A stretch of 37,157 bases of DNA from Rhodobacterales bacterium (GCA_013297695.1 JAAFHX010000016.1:1-37157), one strand, 5' to 3'. Counted from the stretch's first letter, positions 7,176 through 18,031 are shown. The notes: generated by a model not told the origin, from the letters alone. Numbers and translations: made by a program.

Positions 7176-8546
7176 ATGACCAAGGGCTGGAGCAAATCGG
7201 ACTGGCGTGCCAAGGCGCGGATCCAGATGCCGGATTATCCCGATGCTGCCGCGCTGACCGCCGTCGAGGCGCAGCTTGCAAAGTATCCGCCGCTGGTCTT
7301 TGCGGGCGAGGCGCGCAAGCTGAAGAAGGTGCTGGGCGAGGTGGCCGAGGGCAAGGCGTTCCTGCTGCAGGGCGGCGACTGCGCCGAAAGCTTTGCCGAA
7401 TTCAGCGCCGACAACATCCGCGACACGTTCCGCGTGATGCTGCAGATGGCGGTGGTGCTGACCTATGGGGCCAAGGTGCCGGTGGTGAAGGTGGGCCGCA
7501 TGGCGGGCCAGTTCGCCAAGCCGCGCTCGGCCGGAACCGAGGTCATCGGCGGGGTGGAACTGCCGTCCTACCGGGGCGACATCATCAACGGCTTCGACTT
7601 CACGCCGGATGCCCGCGTGCCCGACCCGCAGCGGATGCTGCAGGCCTACACCCAGGCGGCGGCCAGCCTGAACCTGCTGCGCGCCTTTTCGACGGGTGGT
7701 TTCGCGGATATCCACCGCGTGCACGCCTGGACCCTGGGCTTTGCCGAAAGCGACAAGGCGGAACGCTATCGCGAGCTGTCGAACCGCATCTCGGACGCGC
7801 TGGATTTCATGAACGCGGCGGGCATCAATTCGGACACCGCGCACAGCCTTTCGACCGTGGATTTCTACACCAGCCACGAGGCCTTGCTGCTGGAATACGA
7901 AGAGGCGCTGTGCCGGATCGACAGCATCACCGGGCAGCCGGTGGCGGGGTCGGGGCACATGATCTGGATCGGCGACCGCACGCGGCAGCCCGACGGCGCG
8001 CATGTGGAATTCTGTCGGGGCGTGCTGAACCCCATCGGGCTGAAATGCGGGCCGACGACCACGGCGGAAGACCTCAAGGTGCTGATGGCCAAGCTGAACC
8101 CGGCCAACGAACCCGGTCGGCTGACGCTGATCGCGCGGTTTGGTGCGGGCAAGGTGGGCGACCATCTGCCGCGCCTGATCCGCACGGTCCGCGAAGAGGG
8201 CGCGAATGTAGTCTGGTCCTGCGATCCGATGCACGGCAACACGATCAAGGCGGCATCCGGCTACAAGACCCGGCCCTTTGAATCCGTGCTGCGCGAGGTG
8301 CGCGAGTTCTTCGCGATCCACAAGGCCGAAGGCACGATCCCTGGCGGCGTGCATTTCGAGATGACGGGCAAGGACGTGACCGAATGCACGGGCGGCCTGC
8401 GCGCCGTCAAGGACGAGGACCTGTCCGACCGCTATCACACCGCCTGCGACCCGCGCCTGAATGCCAGCCAGTCGCTGGAACTGGCGTTTCTGGTCGCGGA
8501 AGAACTTTCCGGCCTGCGCGCCAGCCCGCGCCGCATCGCGATGTGA
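7176..8546 (+). CDS. aroG: Class II 3-deoxy-7-phosphoheptulonate (DAHP) synthase
   Basis: Condenses phosphoenolpyruvate and erythrose-4-phosphate, the first step of the shikimate pathway, in the cytosol. It is 456 residues, normal for the plant-like class II family. The ATG at 7176 follows TGGAGG; the longer ORF start lies in the preceding gene. Family motifs appear in order: [12 protein letters not shown] (about 62-73, with the metal-ligand Cys), [62 protein letters not shown] (metal His), [15 protein letters not shown] (metal Glu) and ACDPRLN (metal Asp). All four expected metal ligands are present. A GC-rich hairpin follows the stop. It seems to be a single-gene unit. Confidence 0.96.
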   Translation: MTKGWSKSDWRAKARIQMPDYPDAAALTAVEAQLAKYPPLVFAGEARKLKKVLGEVAEGKAFLLQGGDCAESFAEFSADNIRDTFRVMLQMAVVLTYGAKVPVVKVGRMAGQFAKPRSAGTEVIGGVELPSYRGDIINGFDFTPDARVPDPQRMLQAYTQAAASLNLLRAFSTGGFADIHRVHAWTLGFAESDKAERYRELSNRISDALDFMNAAGINSDTAHSLSTVDFYTSHEALLLEYEEALCRIDSITGQPVAGSGHMIWIGDRTRQPDGAHVEFCRGVLNPIGLKCGPTTTAEDLKVLMAKLNPANEPGRLTLIARFGAGKVGDHLPRLIRTVREEGANVVWSCDPMHGNTIKAASGYKTRPFESVLREVREFFAIHKAEGTIPGGVHFEMTGKDVTECTGGLRAVKDEDLSDRYHTACDPRLNASQSLELAFLVAEELSGLRASPRRIAM

Positions 8547-8582
8547 TACGCGGCAGCGCCCCGCTGCCTTTTGTCGCGGGCG

Positions 8583-8611
8583 ACCGATCCGGCAGAGCAA
8601 GCCGGATCGGT
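8583..8611 (+). terminator. Hairpin downstream of DAHP synthase
   Basis: A perfect 11-bp stem, ACCGATCCGGC / GCCGGATCGGT, has a 7-nt loop (AGAGCAA) and starts 37 nt after the stop codon. No T-run follows; an A-run (AAAAAAAA) lies about 17 nt further on. It is terminator-like or transcript-stabilising rather than a canonical intrinsic terminator. Confidence 0.45.
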
Positions 8612-8740
8612 GGCGCTGCAGACCCCCAAAAAAAATCTGTCATCTTCTTGCGTTTTCAATGCCTTGTCCGGCGCTTGCACGGCGTCGTGCCAATAGGTCT
8701 GTCATCGTTGCGGCGACCTGTCTTGTCGGGGTGGCCTGTT

Positions 8741-8790
8741 TCTGTCTTATGAATATTGAGATTTGAATTTAACAATGTATATGGTGCTCC
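8741..8790 (+). promoter_or_regulatory. A/T-rich promoter/operator region of the sulfide operon
   Basis: This is a distinctly A/T-rich island in the gene-free stretch 8547-8836, including TATGAATATTGAG and TTTGAATTTAACAATG, 50-100 bp before sqr. R. capsulatus sqr is repressed by the ArsR-family persulfide sensor SqrR, which binds A/T-rich ATTC/GAAT-type palindromes. Two GAAT half-sites are visible here (8751 and 8765), but no perfect inverted partner. The rest of the gap holds the DAHP synthase hairpin and nothing else I can name. Confidence 0.4.
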
Positions 8791-8836
8791 AACCGAGTCC
8801 CGCCGTTCAGGGGGGCGCGCGGGAGGGGGGATGCAG

Positions 8837-10132
8837 ATGGCGCAGGTGGTTGTTCTGGGGGCTGGTCTGGGCGGGGTCGTCATGGCCTACGAGATGATGG
8901 ATCATCTGGGTCGGGATGACCGGCTGACGGTGATCTCGAAGGGCGACTGGTACAGTTTCGTGCCGTCGAACCCCTGGGTGGCCGTGGGCTGGCGAGACCG
9001 GGCCGAGATCGAGGTTGACCTGAAAGATGCCATGAACCGCCGGGGGATCACGCTTTTGACCCAGGGGGCCGCGCTGGTGCACCCCGGAGAAAACCGGGTC
9101 GAACTGACCGATGGCCAAAGCGTCGGCTACGACTATCTCGTGATCGCGACCGGCCCTGACCTCGCTTTCGACGAGATACCGGGACTTGGGCCGGAAGGAC
9201 ATACCGAGTCGGTGTGCCACATCGACCACGCCGAACGGGCCGAAAGGGCGGTAAAGCGGCTGATCGCCAATCCCGGCCCGGTTGTCATCGGTGCCGTGCA
9301 GGGGGCAAGTTGCTTTGGCCCGGCCTATGAGTTTCTCTTCATCCTGGAAACCGCCCTGCGCCGGGCGAGGGTGCGCGACCGCGTGCCGATGACCTTTGTG
9401 ACTGCCGAGCCCTACATCGGGCATCTCGGGCTGGACGGTGTGGGTGACACGCGCGGCCTGCTGGAAGGCCAGATGCGGGCCCATCACGTCAAGTGGATCA
9501 CCAATGCCAAGGTATCCTCGGTCGATCCGGGCATGATGCATGTCGAAGAGGTGAACGAGGACGGCGGCACGAAGAAGCTGCACGACCTGCCCTTTGCCTT
9601 TTCGATGATGCTGCCCGCGTTCCGCGGCGTGCCCGCCGTGCGCGGCACGCCGGGGCTGACCAACCCGCGCGGTTTCGTTCTGGTCGACAAGTATCAGCGC
9701 AACCCGACGTTCCGGAATGTCTTCGGCGTGGGCGTGGGCGTCGCGATCCCGCCGATGGGGCCGACGCCGGTTCCCGTCGGGGTGCCCAAGACCGGCTTCA
9801 TGATCGAAAGCATGGTCACCGCCACCGCCATGAACATCGCAAGCCTGATCCGGGGGCAGGAGCCGTCGGAAGTCGGCTCATGGAACGCTGTCTGCCTGGC
9901 GGATTTCGGCGATGGCGGCGTGGCCTTTGTGGCGCAACCGCAGATACCGCCGCGCAACGTCAACTGGTCTTCGCAGGGCACATGGGTCCACTATGCCAAG
10001 ATCGGGTTCGAGAAGTACTTTCTGCGCAAGATTCGCCTGGGCAAGTCGGAACCCTTCTACGAACGCCTCGCGCTGCAGGCGCTTGGGATCGACAAGCTGA
10101 AATCCACCCATCGCGAACCCGGAGAAGCCTGA
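8837..10132 (+). CDS. sqr: Sulfide:quinone oxidoreductase
   Basis: A membrane-associated flavoprotein that oxidises sulfide to polysulfide or persulfide and passes electrons to the quinone pool. It is 431 residues from the ATG at 8837 (MAQVVVLGAGLGG, the FAD-binding Rossmann motif). From this start the cysteines of SVCHID, GASCF and AVCLADFG fall at 127, 159 and 353, exactly the positions of the essential cysteines of R. capsulatus Sqr. This supports both the start and the assignment. GGAGG lies 10 nt upstream; an ATG two codons earlier (8831) is the alternative. Other motifs are LVIATGPDLAFD and GVGVAIPPMGPTPVPVGVPKTG. The C-terminal amphipathic region (KIGFEKYFLRKIRLG) fits monotopic membrane attachment. 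The stop overlaps the next start (TGATG). Confidence 0.95.
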   Translation: MAQVVVLGAGLGGVVMAYEMMDHLGRDDRLTVISKGDWYSFVPSNPWVAVGWRDRAEIEVDLKDAMNRRGITLLTQGAALVHPGENRVELTDGQSVGYDYLVIATGPDLAFDEIPGLGPEGHTESVCHIDHAERAERAVKRLIANPGPVVIGAVQGASCFGPAYEFLFILETALRRARVRDRVPMTFVTAEPYIGHLGLDGVGDTRGLLEGQMRAHHVKWITNAKVSSVDPGMMHVEEVNEDGGTKKLHDLPFAFSMMLPAFRGVPAVRGTPGLTNPRGFVLVDKYQRNPTFRNVFGVGVGVAIPPMGPTPVPVGVPKTGFMIESMVTATAMNIASLIRGQEPSEVGSWNAVCLADFGDGGVAFVAQPQIPPRNVNWSSQGTWVHYAKIGFEKYFLRKIRLGKSEPFYERLALQALGIDKLKSTHREPGEA

Positions 10133-10329
10133 TGACCGTCAACCGTGCCGTCACCGCCTTTGCCGGCTTCCTGGTGCTTCTGTCGCTGGTCCTCGCCTGG
10201 GCGGTGTCGCCCTGGTTTCTGGGCCTGACCGCCTTTGTGGGGGCAAACCTGCTGCAGTCCGCCTTCACCGGGTTTTGCCCGGCGGCGTCGTTCTTCCGCA
10301 AGGTCGGCCTGCCCGAAACCGCCGCCTGA
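10132..10329 (+). CDS. DUF2892 (YgaP-like transmembrane domain) protein
   Basis: A 65-residue inner-membrane protein of two helices (about 8-24 and 26-44), starting MTVNRAVTAFAGFLVLLSLV. The motif GANLLQSAFTGFCPAASF followed by RKVGL is the DUF2892 signature, the same domain found fused to rhodanese in YgaP. Its cysteine lies at the end of the second helix. It overlaps sqr by one base (TGATG), so it is translationally coupled. DUF2892 proteins recur beside sulfide and persulfide enzymes; a role in handling sulfane sulfur or in membrane anchoring is inference. Confidence 0.88.
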   Translation: MTVNRAVTAFAGFLVLLSLVLAWAVSPWFLGLTAFVGANLLQSAFTGFCPAASFFRKVGLPETAA

Positions 10330-10344
10330 CCCCAAGGATCGACC

Positions 10345-11325
10345 ATGCGCCTGACGTTCCACCGTGTTTTCTTGCCGGTCTTGCTTGCGCTGTGTGCCGC
10401 CGGGTCCGGGCTGGCCGGGGAACTGGTGCTGGCCCCGGTCAAGGTGCCCGAGACCAAGGCCCTGTTCGGCCAGATCGAAAGCCGCTTTGTCGTGCCTGCC
10501 CGCAGCCGGATCGGCGGCACGATCACGGCGCTGGACGTGACCGAGGGGGATGAGGTTCAGGCCGGGCAGGTCATCGCGCGGATCGTGGATGACAAGCTGC
10601 AACTGCAGCTTTCCGCCGCCGTCGCCCGACTTGCCGCAGCCACCTCCGAACTTGACAACGCCCTGGTCGAACAGACCCGCAGCGAGGCGCTGCTGGCGCG
10701 CGGATCCACTACGGCGCAGGCGGTTGACCGCGTTCGGACCCAGGTGACCGTGGCCCGCAACGCGGTGGCCGAACTCGCCTCGGGCAAGTCGGTGATCGAA
10801 CAGCAGATGGCCGAAGGGGCCGTGATCGCCCCGGCTGCCGGGCGCGTGCTGACCATCCCCGCCCGTCTGGGCGAGGTGGTGATGGCGGGCGAGGCGGTGG
10901 CCTCGGTTGCGGCCGGGCAGGTGTTCCTGCGGCTGGCCATTCCCGAACGCCATGCCGGGGGCCTGTCGGTCGGGGCGCCGGTTGCCGTGGGGGACGGAGG
11001 GTTCTTGCGCGAAGGCCGGATCGAACGGATATATCCGCTGATCGAGGCAGGTCGGGTGACCGCCGATGTGGCCGTTGACGGGCTGTCCGACAGCTTTATC
11101 GGTCAGCGCGTCCTGGTGCGGGTGCAGGTCGGCACACGGACGGCGCTGGCGGTGCCTGCTGCCGCGATCCGGCGCAGCGCCGGGCTTGATCTTGTAAAGA
11201 TCATGACGGACGGGATGCTGCGGACTGTGACGGTGGTGCCAGGCCAGACGGTCCTTGCCCCGGATGGACCACGGGTCGAAATCCTGTCGGGCCTGCGCAG
11301 CGGCGATATCGTGCTGCTGCCATGA
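10345..11325 (+). CDS. RND efflux periplasmic adaptor (HlyD/membrane fusion family)
   Basis: The periplasmic adaptor of a tripartite RND pump, 326 residues. AAGGA lies about 8 nt before the ATG. It has an N-terminal signal peptide (MRLTFHRVFLPVLLALCAAGSGLAG). The Cys there is preceded by Leu, so the lipobox is poor. The first half of the biotinyl-lipoyl domain reads SRIGGTITALDVTEGDEVQAGQ, and the second half reads GAVIAPAAGRVLTI. Between them (about residues 85-155) is a helical hairpin, with beta-barrel and membrane-proximal domains after it. The gene ends in ATGA overlapping the pump gene. It is rather short for the family (often 350-400 residues). No TolC-type outer-membrane gene is present in the window. 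Confidence 0.9.
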   Translation: MRLTFHRVFLPVLLALCAAGSGLAGELVLAPVKVPETKALFGQIESRFVVPARSRIGGTITALDVTEGDEVQAGQVIARIVDDKLQLQLSAAVARLAAATSELDNALVEQTRSEALLARGSTTAQAVDRVRTQVTVARNAVAELASGKSVIEQQMAEGAVIAPAAGRVLTIPARLGEVVMAGEAVASVAAGQVFLRLAIPERHAGGLSVGAPVAVGDGGFLREGRIERIYPLIEAGRVTADVAVDGLSDSFIGQRVLVRVQVGTRTALAVPAAAIRRSAGLDLVKIMTDGMLRTVTVVPGQTVLAPDGPRVEILSGLRSGDIVLLP

Positions 11326-14300
11326 TCCCATCGCCGGAACGTGGCATCGCCGGGGCGCTGACGGATGCCTTCATCACCTCTCCCCTGACGCCTCTGGCGC
11401 TGGTGGCGGCGGTTCTCATGGGTCTGGTTGCCCTCATCACCCTGCCGCGCGAGGAAGAGCCGCAGATTTCGGTGCCGATGGTGGACATCCACGTTCAGGC
11501 CCAGGGCCTGCGCGCCGAGGATGCCGTCAAGCTGGTGACCGAACCGCTGGAAACCATCGTCACCTCGATTCCGGGGGTGGATCATGTCTATTCGCAGACG
11601 CGGGACGACGCTGTTCTGGTCACAGCGCGCTTTGCGGTCGGCACCTCGTCGGACGCCGCCATCCTGCGGGTGCATGAAAAGGTCCGTGCGAACCTTGACC
11701 GCATTCCCAAGGGGATTCCCGATCCGCTGATCGTCGGGCGGGGAATCGACGACGTGGCCGTCAAGGTGCTGACCCTGGCCCCGCGCCCCGAGGCCGCCGA
11801 CCGCTGGACCCCTGCCGACCTGACCCGCGTTGCGCGCGAGGTGCAGGTGGCCGTGGCCGCGCTGCCCGAAATCGGGCTGACCTACATCGTGGGCGAGACG
11901 CCCGAAGAGATTCGCATCCGCCCCGATCCGGAACGGCTGGCGCAGGCCGGGCTGACGCTGCAGGCGCTGGCGGCCAAGGTCGAAGGCGCGAACCGCAGCT
12001 TTTCGGCGGGTCTCTTGCGCGAGAACGGGCAACAGATCGGCCTGACCGCAGGCCGCACCCTGGCCGACCTGTCCGAGATCGAAAACCTGCTGGTCACCAC
12101 CCGCGACGGGCGCGCCGTCTATGTCCGCGACGTGGCCGATGTCAGCCTTGCCACCGACACGACCGAGGCGCGGGTGTTCCAGATGGACCGCGACGGCGCG
12201 GGCTTTTCCCGCGTGCCCGCCGTGTCGCTGGCCATTGCCAAGCGGCCCGGCGCCAATGCCGTGACCATCGGAGACGAGATCGGGCAGGCCGTCGCACGCC
12301 TGCAGGGCCGCGTGATTCCCGATGATCTGGTGGTGCATGTCACCCGCGACTATGGCGAGTCGGCGAACGAAAAGGCCAACGAGCTGCTGTTCCATCTGGG
12401 CCTTGCCACGTTGTCCATCGTGGCGCTGGTCTGGGTCGCCATCGGCTGGCGCGAGGCGCTGGTGGTGCTGATCGTCATTCCCGTCACCATCCTGCTGACG
12501 CTGTTTGCGGCGCGGTTGATGGGCTACACGCTGAACCGCGTCAGCCTGTTCGCGCTGATCTTTTCCATCGGCATCCTGGTCGATGACGCCATCGTGGTGA
12601 TCGAGAACATCGCGCGGCACTGGGGCATGCATGACGGCCGCAGCCGCCGCACCGCCGCCGTCGATGCGGTGGGCGAGGTCGGCAACCCGACCATCGTGGC
12701 CACCCTGACCGTGGTGGCGGCGCTGCTGCCGATGCTGTTCGTGTCGGGCATGATGGGGCCGTACATGAGCCCCATTCCCGCCAATGCCTCGGCGGCGATG
12801 GTGTTTTCGTTCTTTGTGGCGGTCATCATCACGCCCTGGCTGATGCTGAAACTTGGCAAGGCCCATGCCGGGGGCGCGCATGGCGCAGGTCAGGGGGACG
12901 GCGGGCACATGGGGCGCATCTACCGGGCGGTGGCGCGGCCTGTCCTGAAATCGCGCGCGCGGTCCCGGGCCTTTCTTCTGGCGGTGCTGGCGCTGACCCT
13001 GGGCTCGATGGGGTTCTTCTATACCGCCGCCGTGACGGTCAAGCTTCTGCCTTTTGACAACAAGTCGGAACTGTCGGTCATGCTGGACATGCCGCGCGGC
13101 ACCTCGGTCGAAGAGACCGACCGCACCCTTGCCGATCTGGCCGCACTTCTGGGCGGCATCCCCGAAGTCACGTCGATCCAGTCGCACGCGGGCACGGCCG
13201 CGCCCTTCAACTTCAACGGCCTTGTCCGGCACAGCTATCTGCGTGCCCAACCGCATCTGGGCGACCTTCAGGTGAACCTGTCGCCCAAGGCCGGGCGGTC
13301 GCGCGAAAGCCATGCCATCGCGCTGGACATGCGGGGCAGGCTGGCAGCGCTGCCGCTGCCTGCCGGGGCCTCGGTCAAGGTGGTCGAGCCGCCGCCCGGA
13401 CCGCCGGTCATGGCGACCCTGCTGGCCGAAATCTACGGCCCCGATCCCGAAACCCGCCGCGCCGTGGCAGCGAAGGTGCGCGAGGCCTTTGCGACGGTGC
13501 CCTATATCGTCGATATCGACGACAGCTTTGGCGTGCCCGCGCCCCGGCTGCGGCTGATGCTGGACGATGCGAACCTCGATTTCTACAAGGTCGATCCGTC
13601 GGATGTCTTCGATACGGTCGGTCTGCTTTACGGCGGCAAGACCGTGGGCTTTTCGCACCGGGGCGAAGGGCGCGCGCCGCTGCCGATCCGCGTGGCTCCG
13701 GCCAGGGCCGACCGGGCGCTGGATGAACGCGCGCTGGCAACGCCGGTTCCCGCCGATGTGCTGCCCGGCGACCGTGGGGTGGTGGAACTGGGCGACGTGG
13801 TGCAGATCGCGTCCGAAACCGCATCGTTCCCGATCTTCCGTCACAACGGCAAGGCCGCCGAGATGGTCACGGCCGAGCTTGCGGGGGCCTTCGAGGCCCC
13901 GCTTTACGGCCAGATCGCCGTGGGCCGGGCGATTGCCGCCGCCGACTGGGGCGACCTGCCCAAGCCTGCAATCGTGCAGCATGGCCAGCCGCAGGATACC
14001 GCCGCGCCGGCCCTGCTGTGGGATGGCGAATGGGAGGTGACCTGGGTCACCTTTCGCGACATGGGGGCGGCGTTCGGCGTGGCGCTGGTGGGCATCTACA
14101 TCCTTGTCGTGATGCAGTTCGGGTCGTTCCGCCTGCCGCTGGTGGTGCTGACCCCGGTGCCGCTGACGCTGATCGGCATCCTGTTCGGCCACTGGCTGTT
14201 CGGCGCGCCGTTTTCGGCCACGTCGATGATCGGTTTCATCGCGCTGGCGGGGATCATCGTGCGCAACTCGATCCTGCTGGTGGATTTCATCCGCCATGCC

Positions 14301-14537
14301 CCGGGCGACGGACGGCCGATGCTGGATGTGGTGCTGCAGGCGGGGTCGATCCGGTTCAAGCCCATCCTGCTGACGGCGCTGGCGGCGATGATCGGGGCGG
14401 TGACGATCCTGACCGACCCGATCTTTCAGGGGCTTGCGATCTCGCTGCTGTTCGGCCTGCTGTCCTCGACCATCCTGACGGTGCTGGTCATTCCGGCGAT
14501 CTATGTGATCTTCCGCAGCGGGCGGGGGGCAGCCTGA
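11322..14537 (+). CDS. RND-family efflux transporter permease (AcrB/MdtB type)
   Basis: An inner-membrane proton-driven pump, 1071 residues, full length for the HAE/AcrB family. TM1 is near residues 23-42, followed by LPREEEPQISVPMVDI (the family's PxxxxP(x)I region). The TM4 proton relay is intact: FSIGILVDDAIVVIENIARHW, with Asp-Asp at about 421-422. A His/Gly-rich loop (AHAGGAHGAGQGDGGHMG) near 520-540 separates the two halves. The C-terminal half ends with ILTVLVIPAIYVIF. It is coupled to the adaptor by ATGA and lies in the sqr operon, suggesting a substrate linked to sulfide stress, although substrate cannot be read from sequence. The long antisense ORF across it is a codon-bias shadow. 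Confidence 0.94.
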   Translation: MIPSPERGIAGALTDAFITSPLTPLALVAAVLMGLVALITLPREEEPQISVPMVDIHVQAQGLRAEDAVKLVTEPLETIVTSIPGVDHVYSQTRDDAVLVTARFAVGTSSDAAILRVHEKVRANLDRIPKGIPDPLIVGRGIDDVAVKVLTLAPRPEAADRWTPADLTRVAREVQVAVAALPEIGLTYIVGETPEEIRIRPDPERLAQAGLTLQALAAKVEGANRSFSAGLLRENGQQIGLTAGRTLADLSEIENLLVTTRDGRAVYVRDVADVSLATDTTEARVFQMDRDGAGFSRVPAVSLAIAKRPGANAVTIGDEIGQAVARLQGRVIPDDLVVHVTRDYGESANEKANELLFHLGLATLSIVALVWVAIGWREALVVLIVIPVTILLTLFAARLMGYTLNRVSLFALIFSIGILVDDAIVVIENIARHWGMHDGRSRRTAAVDAVGEVGNPTIVATLTVVAALLPMLFVSGMMGPYMSPIPANASAAMVFSFFVAVIITPWLMLKLGKAHAGGAHGAGQGDGGHMGRIYRAVARPVLKSRARSRAFLLAVLALTLGSMGFFYTAAVTVKLLPFDNKSELSVMLDMPRGTSVEETDRTLADLAALLGGIPEVTSIQSHAGTAAPFNFNGLVRHSYLRAQPHLGDLQVNLSPKAGRSRESHAIALDMRGRLAALPLPAGASVKVVEPPPGPPVMATLLAEIYGPDPETRRAVAAKVREAFATVPYIVDIDDSFGVPAPRLRLMLDDANLDFYKVDPSDVFDTVGLLYGGKTVGFSHRGEGRAPLPIRVAPARADRALDERALATPVPADVLPGDRGVVELGDVVQIASETASFPIFRHNGKAAEMVTAELAGAFEAPLYGQIAVGRAIAAADWGDLPKPAIVQHGQPQDTAAPALLWDGEWEVTWVTFRDMGAAFGVALVGIYILVVMQFGSFRLPLVVLTPVPLTLIGILFGHWLFGAPFSATSMIGFIALAGIIVRNSILLVDFIRHAPGDGRPMLDVVLQAGSIRFKPILLTALAAMIGAVTILTDPIFQGLAISLLFGLLSSTILTVLVIPAIYVIFRSGRGAA

Positions 14538-14614
14538 GGCAAGGCTTTCCTTGAACCGGCGGTGCAAGCCGTGCCAACTGTGCGGCACGCCCCATTTTGT
14601 CCGCGAGGCCCGCC

Positions 14615-16097
14615 GTGACCCCTTCCCTGATCCGCGATCACCGCAGCGACCTGCCGGACGATGCGCCGGTGGTCGTGCTGTTCCGGTGGTCCGCGGGGGC
14701 GTCCGGGGCCAGGGCGGCGGCGCTGGACCGGCAGACCGGCGGCGCAATCTTGCGCGCCTGCACCGCCGCGCGCGGCGACGGGGCGGCGGGAACGGTGGTG
14801 GACGTGCTCGCCCCGCCGGGTCTGGCTGCGCGGCGTGTCATTGTTTTGTCGCTTGGTGCGCCCGAGGCGCTGACGGCGAACGGGGCTGTTCTGGCCGGGG
14901 CGGCGCTGGCCGGGCATCTGGAACACGTCGGCGAAACTGCTGCGGCGCTGCTGGCCGAAGCGTTCGACGACAGCCCGATTGCGCCGGGCGATCTGGTCGC
15001 CAACCTGCTTCTGGGGATGCGGCTGCGCAACTACCGGTTCGCGATGCGGCCGAAGGCGGTGCTGCATCACGACCTGTCCCTGACCCTTGTGGCCGACGCG
15101 GTGGACCCGGCCCCGCTGCACCGCGCCGCAGCCATTGCCGAAGGGGTGACGCTTGCGCGGTCGCTGGTCAACCTGCCCGCAAGCCACCTGAACCCCGACA
15201 CTTTCGCCGACCATCTGGGCCCGCTGCGCGACGCGGGCATCGCGGTCGAGGTGCTGGACCCCGCTGATCTGGAACGCCTGGGAATGCAGGCGATCCTTGC
15301 CGTGGGCAACGGATCGGACCGCAAGCCACGGGTGATCGTGCTGACCTGGGCGGGTGGCCCCGGCGCGCCGCTGGCGCTGGTCGGCAAGGGTGTGTGTTTC
15401 GATGCCGGCGGGCTGGCGATCAAGACCGGGCCGCAGATGTTCGGCATGAAGGGCGACATGGGCGGGGCGGCGGCGGTGATCGGCACGATGCTGGCACTGG
15501 CCCGGCAGAAGGCGCAGGTTCCGGTCGTCGGCGTGCTGGGCGTGGCCGAGAACATGCTGTCGGGGGCGTCCTACAAGCCCGGCGATGTGGTCACCACGAT
15601 GTCGGGCCGCACGGTCGAGGTGTTCGACACCGATTGCGAGGGGCGCATGGTGCTGGCCGATGTGCTGCACTATGCCGCCACGCGGTTCGCACCGCGCGCC
15701 ATCGTCGATCTGGCGACACTGACCTATTCGGTGATGCGCGGTCTTGGCCATGTCTTTGCCGGTCTGTTCGCCACGCATGACCCTCTGGCGCAAGGCCTGC
15801 TGGCGGCAGGCGAGGCCACGGGCGAGAGGTTCTGGCGCCTGCCGCTCGACCCTGCCTATGACGAAAGCCTGCGGTCCGCCATCGCCGACCTGCGCCAGCA
15901 TGGCCGCGATCTGGAAGATGGCGATGCCCCAGTCGCCGCCGCCTTTCTGCGCCATTTTGCCGAAGGCCGCCCCTGGGTGCATCTGGACATCGCAGGCAAG
16001 GAACTGATCGACGCGGATCGCCCGCTGGCCCGCGCAGGCGGGCAGGGGTTCGGCGTGCGCCTGCTGGAAGAGTGGATCACCGGCCTCGGCCCCGGCC

Positions 16098-16111
<14 letters not shown>
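14615..16111 (+). CDS. pepA: Leucyl aminopeptidase, M17 family
   Basis: A cytosolic di-zinc aminopeptidase that removes N-terminal residues from peptides. The track start (TTG at 14597) is less likely than the GTG at 14615, which has GAGG 7 nt upstream; this gives 498 residues. The N-terminal domain is followed by metal-site motifs GKGVCFDAGG (Lys and Asp ligands), KTGPQMFGMKGDMGGAA (active-site Lys and Asp) and DTDCEGRMVLAD. The last replaces the family's usual NTDAEGRL but keeps the metal-binding Asp and Glu and the catalytic Arg. SGASYKPGDV is also typical. Its 3' end overlaps the convergent ABC ATPase gene by 14 bp. The neighbouring peptide importers suggest it processes imported peptides. 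Confidence 0.93.
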
Positions 16112-17074
<963 letters not shown>

Positions 17075-17078
<4 letters not shown>

Positions 17079-18031
17079 GTGCCCGGCTCCAGATGGCAGG
17101 CCACCTCATGCCCGGCCCCGCGCAGGGCGGGGACCTGTGCGCATGCCGCAAAGGCGCTGCGGCAGCGGGGGGCAAAGGCGCAGCCCCTCGGGCGGAAAAG
17201 CGGCGAGGGGGGCGCGCCTTCGATGGCCTGCAGGCGGTGCGGGCGCGGACCCTCCAACGGCGGGATCGAATCGAGCAGGGCAAGGGTGTAGGGGTGCCGG
17301 GGGTCGGCGAAGAGGGCATCCGCAGGCGCACGCTCCACGATCCGGCCCGCGTACATCACCATGATCCGGTCGGCGAGTTCTGCCATGACGCCCAGATCAT
17401 GCGTGATGAACACGATGGCCGATCCGTGTTTCGCCTGCAGGTTCCGCAGAAGGTCCAGTATCTGCGCCTGCACGGTCACATCCAGCGCAGTTGTCGGCTC
17501 GTCGGCCACCAGCAGCGCGGGGTTGCAGGTCAACGCCATGGCGATCACCGCGCGCTGCCGCATGCCGCCCGACAACTGGTGCGGATAGCGGTGCACGGCC
17601 TCTTCGGGCCGGGGGATGCCGACCTCGGCCAGAAGGTCGATGGCGCGGTCCCAGGCGGCGCGCCTGGTCACCTTCCGGTGCGCCAGAACCTGTTCGGCGA
17701 TCTGCCAGCCGATGGTATAGACCGGGGTCAGCGCGGTCATCGGGTCCTGGAAGATCATCGCCATGTCGCGCCCGCGCAACTGCCGGATTTCGCGCGCGGG
17801 AAGGCCGACCAGTTCCCGGCCCCGAAACCGGATCGACCCTTCGATCCGCGCGTTCAGGTCGGCGATCAGCGCCATCACCGCCAGCATCGTCACCGTCTTG
17901 CCCGACCCGCTTTCGCCGACGATGCCGAGAATCTCGCCCTCGGCCACGTCGAAACTGACACCATCCAGCACGCGGACCAGCCCGGCTTCGGTGTTGAACG
18001 ACACCTTCAGATCGCGCACGGAAAGGATCAT
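17075..18031 (-). CDS. dppD: Peptide ABC transporter ATP-binding protein (DppD type)
   Basis: The first ATPase of the importer, 318 residues. Walker A is GESGSGKT, with the signature [15 protein letters not shown] and Walker [15 protein letters not shown]. The C-terminal extension includes the [18 protein letters not shown] cysteine motif. The start overlaps the upstream permease stop (ATGA), and the stop overlaps dppF, so translation is coupled throughout. The substrate class (di- or oligopeptide versus other DppD clients such as glutathione or nickel) is not determinable from this subunit. Confidence 0.94.

Noticed and set aside
8620-8645. A-run (CCCCCAAAAAAAATC) after the DAHP synthase hairpin as an intrinsic terminator tail
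   Set aside because: A plus-strand terminator needs T residues after the stem; this is an A-run. On the minus strand the T-run would precede the stem, and no minus-strand gene needs it.
14597-14614. TTG start for the M17 aminopeptidase
   Set aside because: The GTG at 14615 has GAGG at proper spacing, whereas the TTG has no ribosome binding site.
11103-14747. 1214-codon minus-strand ORF across the RND pump
   Set aside because: It is exactly antisense to a full-length pump with all family motifs. The translation is Arg/His/Gln/Gly-rich with no domains, as expected from the antisense of GC-rich codon usage.
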